Source: JAGVSZ01 sp019137045 (GTDB taxonomy: Bacteria; Pseudomonadota; Gammaproteobacteria; Burkholderiales; SG8-39). Taken from it: a DNA stretch of 64,000 bases. Positions within the stretch are counted from its first letter, which is position 1. Every line of letters starts with the position of its first letter. The translations under genes were made by a program, and so were the position numbers. The notes below the pieces were generated by a model. The model saw only the letters and a program-made list of their open reading frames with translations. It ran no database searches and was not told where the DNA came from. Location: the NCBI GenBank assembly GCA_046347635.1, contig JAXMFT010000008.1, positions 124,001-188,000 on the forward strand, written 5' to 3'. Positions 59,263 through 64,000 of the stretch are shown here, in pieces.

Positions 59263-60825
59263 CTAGTAGTCCATGCGCTTTTCCGGCTCCTGCCGGTGGG
59301 TCACCGTCTTGAGCGGGATCACCTTGCGCGCGCCCATGCGGCCGCCGAACAGGCTCTGCTTCGACTCGCCCTCGGCGCAGGCGTTGCCGAACGAGAAGCC
59401 GCACTCGCCGCGCAGCCGGTAGGCGTTCTCGGCGTACTCGCGGTGGGTGGTGGGGATGACGAAGCGGTCCTCGTAGTTGGCGATCGCGAGGTAGCGGTGC
59501 ATCGACTCGACCTCGCGCACCGACAGCCCGACCTGCGCGAGCAGGGCGAGGTCGTCGCGCCCCTCGAGCTGGCGCTGGCGGTAGAAGGCGCGCATCGCGA
59601 GCATGCGCTCGAGCGCGCTCGTCACCGGCGCCTCGTCGCCAGCGGTGAGGAGGTTGGCGAGGTAGCGCACCGGGATGCGCAGGCTGCGCACGTCGGGGAT
59701 CGCGCCGGCCGCGCCGATGCGGCCGGCGTTGGCGTGCGACTGGATCGGCGAGAGCGGCGGCACGTACCAGACCATCGGCAGCGTGCGGTACTCCGGGTGC
59801 AGCGGGAAGGCGATCTTCCACTCCAGCGCGAGCTTCCAGGTCGGCGAGTGCCTGGCCGCCTCGAGCCACGCCTCCGGCACGCCGTCGCGGCGCGCCTGCG
59901 CCTGGATCTCCGGGTCGTTCGGGTCGAGGAAGAGCGCGAGCTGCGCCGCGTACAGGTCCTTCGGGTTCTCCACCGCCGCCGCCTCGGCGATGCGGTCGGC
60001 GTCGTAGAGCAGCACCCCGAGGTAGCGGATGCGCCCGACGCAGGTCTCCGAGCACACCGTGGGCTGGCCGGCCTCGATGCGCGGGTAGCAGAAGATGCAC
60101 TTCTCGGCCTTGCCGGTCGACCAGTTGTAGTAGATCTTCTTGTACGGGCAGCCCGACACGCACATGCGCCAGCCGCGGCACTTGTCCTGGTCGATGAGGA
60201 CGATGCCGTCCTCCTCGCGCTTGTAGATCGACCCGGACGGGCAGGAGGCGACGCAGCTCGGGTTGAGGCAGTGCTCGCACAGCCGCGGGAGGTACATCAT
60301 GAAGGTGTTCTCGAACTCGCCGTAGATGTCCTTCTGCACCTCGGCGAAGTTGTAGTCCTGCGAGCGCTTGGCGAACTCCCCGCCGAGGATCTCCTCCCAG
60401 TTCGGGCCCCATTCCACCTTTTCCATCCGCTGCCCGGTGATCACCGAGATCGGCCGCGCGACCGGCGCGGTCGGCATCTCAGGGGCGGTCTGCAGGTGCT
60501 CGTAGTCGAAGGTGAACGGCTCGTAGTAGTCGTCGATCTCCGGCAGGTGCGGGTTGGCGAAGATCTTCATCAGCAGCGCGAGGCGGCCGCCCTGCTTCGG
60601 CGCGAGGCTGCCGTCGCGCCGGCGCGTCCAGCCGCCGCGCCAGCGCTCCTGGTTCTCCCAGTCCTTCGGGTAGCCGATGCCTGGCTTGGTCTCGACGTTG
60701 TTGAACCACGCGTACTCCATCCCGAGCCGCCAGGTCCAGACGTTCTTGCAGGTGACCGAGCAGGTGTGGCACCCGATGCACTTGTCGAGGTTGAGCACCA
60801 TCGCGATCTGGGCGCGGATTTTCAT
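59263..60825 (-). CDS. narH: respiratory nitrate reductase beta subunit
   Basis: This 520-residue iron-sulfur subunit opens with MKIRAQIAMVLNLDKCIGCHTCSVTCKNVW. Further cysteine groups are CEHCLNPSCVASCPSG, CRGWRMCVSGCPYKKIYYN and CIFCYPRIEAGQPTVCSETC. The Trp in CRGWRMC replaces a Cys and gives the [3Fe-4S] cluster of NarH. It transfers electrons from NarI to NarG. It begins 11 bp after narG with AGGAG before the ATG. Confidence 0.96.
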   Translation of the reverse strand: MKIRAQIAMVLNLDKCIGCHTCSVTCKNVWTWRLGMEYAWFNNVETKPGIGYPKDWENQERWRGGWTRRRDGSLAPKQGGRLALLMKIFANPHLPEIDDYYEPFTFDYEHLQTAPEMPTAPVARPISVITGQRMEKVEWGPNWEEILGGEFAKRSQDYNFAEVQKDIYGEFENTFMMYLPRLCEHCLNPSCVASCPSGSIYKREEDGIVLIDQDKCRGWRMCVSGCPYKKIYYNWSTGKAEKCIFCYPRIEAGQPTVCSETCVGRIRYLGVLLYDADRIAEAAAVENPKDLYAAQLALFLDPNDPEIQAQARRDGVPEAWLEAARHSPTWKLALEWKIAFPLHPEYRTLPMVWYVPPLSPIQSHANAGRIGAAGAIPDVRSLRIPVRYLANLLTAGDEAPVTSALERMLAMRAFYRQRQLEGRDDLALLAQVGLSVREVESMHRYLAIANYEDRFVIPTTHREYAENAYRLRGECGFSFGNACAEGESKQSLFGGRMGARKVIPLKTVTHRQEPEKRMDY

Positions 60826-60836
60826 GGTCGGTTCTC

Positions 60837-63800
60837 CTAGTGCCCCGCTGCGGCGACCGGCGTGTCCAGCCAGTCGACCTTCGCCATCTTGCGCACGATG
60901 ACGAACTCGTCGCGGTTCGAGCCCACGGTGCCGTAGTAGTTGAAGCCGTAGCTGAGCTGGGCGTAGCCGCCGACCATGTGGGTGGGCTTGACCACCGCGC
61001 GGGTGACCGAGTTGTGGATCCCGCCGCGCGCGCCGGTGATCTCGGAGCCGGGCACGTTCACGATCTTCTCCTGCGCGTGGTACATCAGGCACATGCCCTC
61101 GTTCACGCGCTGGCTCACCACCGCGCGCGCGGTGATCGCGCCGTTCACGTTGTAGAGCTCGATCCAGTCGTTGTCGGCGATGCCGGCCTTGCGCGCGTCG
61201 AGCTCCGAGATCCACACGATCGGCCCGCCGCGCGAGAGCGTGAGCATCAGCAGGTTGTCGGTGTAGGTCGAGTGGATGCCCCACTTCTGGTGCGGGGTGA
61301 TGAAGTTCAGCACCACCTCCGCGTTGCCGTTGCCGCGCTTGCCGAGGAGCGGGGCGACGGTGCGCGTGTCCACCGGCGGGCGGTAGACGCACAGCGCCTC
61401 GGCGAAGGCGCGCATCCACGGGTGGTCCTGGTAGAACTGCTGGCGCCCGCTGAGCGTGCGCCAGGGGATCAGCTCGTGCACGTTGGTGTAGCCGGCGTTG
61501 TAGCTCACCGACTCGCTCTCGATCCCCGACCAGGTCGGCGAGCTGATGATCTTGCGCGGCTGCGCCTGCACGTCGCGGAAGCGGATGCGCTCGTCCTCGC
61601 GCGTGTCGGCGAGGTGCCGGTGGGCGCGGCCGGTCGCCTGCGACAGGGCCTCCCACGCCTTGACCGCGACCTCGCCGTTGGTCTCCGGCGCGAGGTGCAG
61701 GATCACCTCGGCGGCGTCGATGTCGGTCTCGATGCGCGGCAGGCCCTTGGTGGGACCGTCCTCGGTCACGACGTAATTCAGCCGGCCGAGGCCCTCGACC
61801 TCGTGCTCGGTGTTCCAGCTGATGCCCTTGCCGCCGTTGCCGAGCGTCTTCATGAGCGGTCCGAGCGCCGTGAAGCGCTTGTACACGTTGGGGTAGTCGC
61901 GCTCGATGACCGCGACCTGCGGCGCGGTCTTGCCCGGGACGAGGTCGCACTCGCCCTTCTTCCAGTCGCGCACCTCCAGCGGCTGGCCGAGCTCGCCCGG
62001 CGTGTCGTGCAGCAGGGGCACGAGCACCACGTCCTGCTCGACCCCGAGGTGGCCGGGCGCGAGCGCGGAGAACTTGCGCGCGATCGCCTTGTAGATCTCC
62101 CAGTCGCTCTTGGTCTCCCACAGCGCGTCCACCGCCGCCGACAGCGGGTGGATGAACGGGTGCATGTCGGAGGTGTTGAGGTCGTTCTTCTCGTACCAGG
62201 TCGCGGTCGGCAGCACGATGTCCGAGTACAGGCAGGTGGTCGACATGCGGAAGTCGAGCGTGGTGAGCAGGTCGAGCTTGCCCTCGGGCGCCGGGTCGCG
62301 CCACGCCACCTCCTCGGGCTTCGCCTCGCCCTGCGCGCCGAGTTCCTTGCCCTGCAGCCCGTGCTGCGCGCCCATCAGGTGGCGCAGGAAGTACTCGTGC
62401 CCCTTGCCCGAGGAGCCGAGCAGGTTCGAGCGCCACACGAACAGGTTGCGCGGGAAGTTCACCGGGTCGTCCGGGTCCTCGCAGGCGAGCTTGAGCGAGC
62501 CCGCCGCCAGGCCCTGCGCGACGTAGTCCCGGGGCGCCACGCCCGCCGCCGCGGCCGCCTTCGCCACCGCGAGCGGGTTGGCGGCGAGCTGCGGCGCGCT
62601 CGGCAGCCAGCCCATGCGCTCGGCGCGCACGTTGAAGTCGATGAAGCTGCCGGAATGGGCCTGCGGGTCGGCGAGCGGCGAGAGGATCTCGCCCACGCGC
62701 AGCTTCTCGTAGCGCCACTGGTCGGTGTGCGCGTAGAAGAACGAGGTCGAGTTCATCTGCCGCGGCGGGCGCGCCCAGTCGAGCGCGAACGCGAGCGCGG
62801 TCCACCCGGTCTGCGGCCGGAGCTTCTCCTGCCCCACGTAGTGCGCCCAGCCGCCGCCCGAGACCCCGACGCAGCCGCACAGCATCAGCATGTTGATGAT
62901 CGCGCGGTAGTTCATGTCCTGGTGGTACCAGTGGTTCATGCCCGCGCCGATGATCACCATCGAGCGGCCGCGCGTCTTCGCCGCGGTCTCGGCGAAATCG
63001 CGCGCGACCGCGATCACCTGCGCCGCCGGGACCCCGGTGATCGCCTCCTGCCACTTCGGGGTGTACGGCACGTCGTCGTCGTAGGACTTGGCGCCGTCGC
63101 CGAGACCGCGGTCGAGCCCGTAGTGCGCGCACAGGAGGTCGAAGACGGTGGCGACCAGGACTTCGCCGTCGGCGGTCGCGAGCCGGCGCGCGGGGACGTT
63201 GCGCACCAGCACGTCGCCGCCCTGGTCGTTCGCGCGGAAGCGCTCGTGGACGCGGCCGCCGAAGTAGGGGAACGCGACCGGCGCGGTCGCGTCCTGCCGT
63301 CCGAGCAGCGTGAGCGCGAGCTTCGTCTCGGCGCCGCTGGCGCCGTCCTTCTGCTCGAGGTTCCACTTGCCGAGGTCGCCGCCGACCTGCTGGCCCCAGC
63401 GGTAGCCGATCGAACCCTGCGGGCACACCGTGCGCCCGCTCGCCTCGTCGACGGCGACCGTCTTCCACTCCGGGTTGTTCGCCTGGCCGAGGCGGTCGGC
63501 GAAGTCCGCGGCGCGCACGAAGCGGTCGGCCACGTACCGGTCGCCGCGCCTGACGAGCCGCACGAGCAGCGGCAGGTCGGTGTAGCGCCGGCAGTAGTCG
63601 TCGAACCACTCGGTGCGCCGGTCGAGGTGGAACTCGCGCAGGATCACGTGGCCGAGCGCCATGCCGAGCGCGGCGTCGGTGCCCTGCTTGGGGTGCAGCC
63701 ACAGGTCCGAGAGCTTCGCCACCTCCGAGTAGTCGGGCGTGACCGCGACCGTCTTGGTGCCGTTGTAGCGCGCCTCGACGAAGAAGTGCGCGTCCGGGGT

Positions 63801-64000
63801 GCGCGTCTGCGGCACGTTCGAGCCCCAGGCGATGATGAACGCGGCGTTGTACCAGTCGGCCGACTCGGGCACGTCGGTCTGCTCGCCCCACACCTGCGGG
63901 CTCGAGGGCGGGAGATCGCAGTACCAGTCGTAGAAGCTCAGGTTGACGCCGCCGATCAGCGACATGTAGCGCGAGCCGGCGGCGTACGAGACCATCGACA
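60837..64000 (-). CDS. narG: respiratory nitrate reductase alpha subunit, 3' part
   Basis: Only the C-terminal ~1050 residues lie in the window; the 5' end is beyond the right edge. The visible part begins with MVSYAAGSRYMSLIGG and GVNLSFYDWYCDLPP, and has the molybdenum-ligating Asp in ESADWYNAAFIIAWGSNVPQ. Long stretches, such as NSTSFFYAHTDQWRYE and SYGFNYYGTVGSNRDEF, closely follow the E. coli NarG sequence as I recall it. It reduces nitrate to nitrite on the cytosolic side. The N-terminal [4Fe-4S] site cannot be checked. Confidence 0.96.
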   Translation of the reverse strand, partial: SMVSYAAGSRYMSLIGGVNLSFYDWYCDLPPSSPQVWGEQTDVPESADWYNAAFIIAWGSNVPQTRTPDAHFFVEARYNGTKTVAVTPDYSEVAKLSDLWLHPKQGTDAALGMALGHVILREFHLDRRTEWFDDYCRRYTDLPLLVRLVRRGDRYVADRFVRAADFADRLGQANNPEWKTVAVDEASGRTVCPQGSIGYRWGQQVGGDLGKWNLEQKDGASGAETKLALTLLGRQDATAPVAFPYFGGRVHERFRANDQGGDVLVRNVPARRLATADGEVLVATVFDLLCAHYGLDRGLGDGAKSYDDDVPYTPKWQEAITGVPAAQVIAVARDFAETAAKTRGRSMVIIGAGMNHWYHQDMNYRAIINMLMLCGCVGVSGGGWAHYVGQEKLRPQTGWTALAFALDWARPPRQMNSTSFFYAHTDQWRYEKLRVGEILSPLADPQAHSGSFIDFNVRAERMGWLPSAPQLAANPLAVAKAAAAAGVAPRDYVAQGLAAGSLKLACEDPDDPVNFPRNLFVWRSNLLGSSGKGHEYFLRHLMGAQHGLQGKELGAQGEAKPEEVAWRDPAPEGKLDLLTTLDFRMSTTCLYSDIVLPTATWYEKNDLNTSDMHPFIHPLSAAVDALWETKSDWEIYKAIARKFSALAPGHLGVEQDVVLVPLLHDTPGELGQPLEVRDWKKGECDLVPGKTAPQVAVIERDYPNVYKRFTALGPLMKTLGNGGKGISWNTEHEVEGLGRLNYVVTEDGPTKGLPRIETDIDAAEVILHLAPETNGEVAVKAWEALSQATGRAHRHLADTREDERIRFRDVQAQPRKIISSPTWSGIESESVSYNAGYTNVHELIPWRTLSGRQQFYQDHPWMRAFAEALCVYRPPVDTRTVAPLLGKRGNGNAEVVLNFITPHQKWGIHSTYTDNLLMLTLSRGGPIVWISELDARKAGIADNDWIELYNVNGAITARAVVSQRVNEGMCLMYHAQEKIVNVPGSEITGARGGIHNSVTRAVVKPTHMVGGYAQLSYGFNYYGTVGSNRDEFVIVRKMAKVDWLDTPVAAAGH

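Noticed and set aside
59263..63891. A single open frame joining narH to the region upstream, looking like a 1542-residue fusion
   Set aside because: narH has its own start with AGGAG at 60825 and its conserved N-terminus begins there. The upstream part is a shadow of narG in another frame.

Overview
The window is about 69% GC by eye, gene dense, and reads as one contiguous piece of a proteobacterial chromosome, most likely betaproteobacterial (Burkholderiales or a relative). Pointers are two Bug/TctC solute-binding proteins, a DctPQM TRAP transporter, a betaproteobacterial-style PhoP/QseB-like two-component system with PepSY partners, FtrABCD iron uptake and a narGHJI operon with an appended parvulin. 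I cannot name the genus. No tRNA, rRNA, insertion sequence, integrase or CRISPR array was seen.

Layout. 0.2-2.1 kb: nnrS and an FmdE-like gene with an FNR-type box. 2.2-5.6 kb: AlkA-like glycosylase, DUF488, an AhpD-like protein, a universal stress protein and a TerB-like protein behind a CTTAAG-type box. 5.8-9.7 kb: TRAP transporter dctPQM with an intrinsic terminator between dctP and dctQ, then a PEP mutase/isocitrate lyase-like enzyme. 9.7-15.6 kb: small membrane proteins, MgtC, DegP, an orphan cytochrome c oxidase subunit I and two small proteins. 15.6-22.9 kb: NarL-type regulator, a four-gene ABC sugar-type transporter, a PH-like protein and an NRAMP homologue. 23.1-28.8 kb: two Bug receptors, a five-heme cytochrome, an ornithine cyclodeaminase-like protein and a DszB-like desulfinase homologue. 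28.9-32.0 kb: PAS protein and a dsrE-tusA-FAD oxidoreductase-DUF1641 operon. 32.1-37.0 kb: Fur-boxed ftrA-porin-ftrB-ftrC-ftrD. 37-45.8 kb: GH15 glucoamylase-like enzyme, two AhpD-like proteins, a frameshifted 2-oxoacid dehydrogenase operon (E1a, E1b, E2) and glucose-6-phosphate dehydrogenase. 45.9-50.5 kb: two-component system flanked by PepSY proteins, cytochrome b561, metallophosphoesterase and a DUF2945 protein. 50.5-56.0 kb: diheme cytochrome and SorA-type sulfite oxidase, an SDR remnant, and an NtrB/NtrC-type pair. 56.0-64.0 kb: SLAC1/TDT-type transporter, parvulin, narI, narJ, narH and most of narG, which runs off the right edge.

How it fits together. The gene content suggests a facultative nitrate respirer with NO defence (NnrS) that handles reduced sulfur (DsrE/TusA/FAD protein, SorA-type sulfite oxidase, possible sulfite exporter, DszB-like protein) and takes up organic acids. 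Regulatory DNA ties scattered genes together. Four near-perfect sigma-54 promoters lie upstream of cox1, the ABC operon, the PH-like gene and sorA, and a sigma-54 activator of the NtrC family is encoded in the same window. Two CTTAAG-N5-CTTAAG-type boxes precede the TerB-like gene and degP, and a PmrA/QseB-family regulator is encoded at 47 kb. FNR/DNR-type boxes precede the nnrS operon, the TRAP operon and the multiheme cytochrome. At least five indels break conserved frames (E1b twice, E2 once, parvulin twice), so either the local sequence has errors or these genes are decaying.
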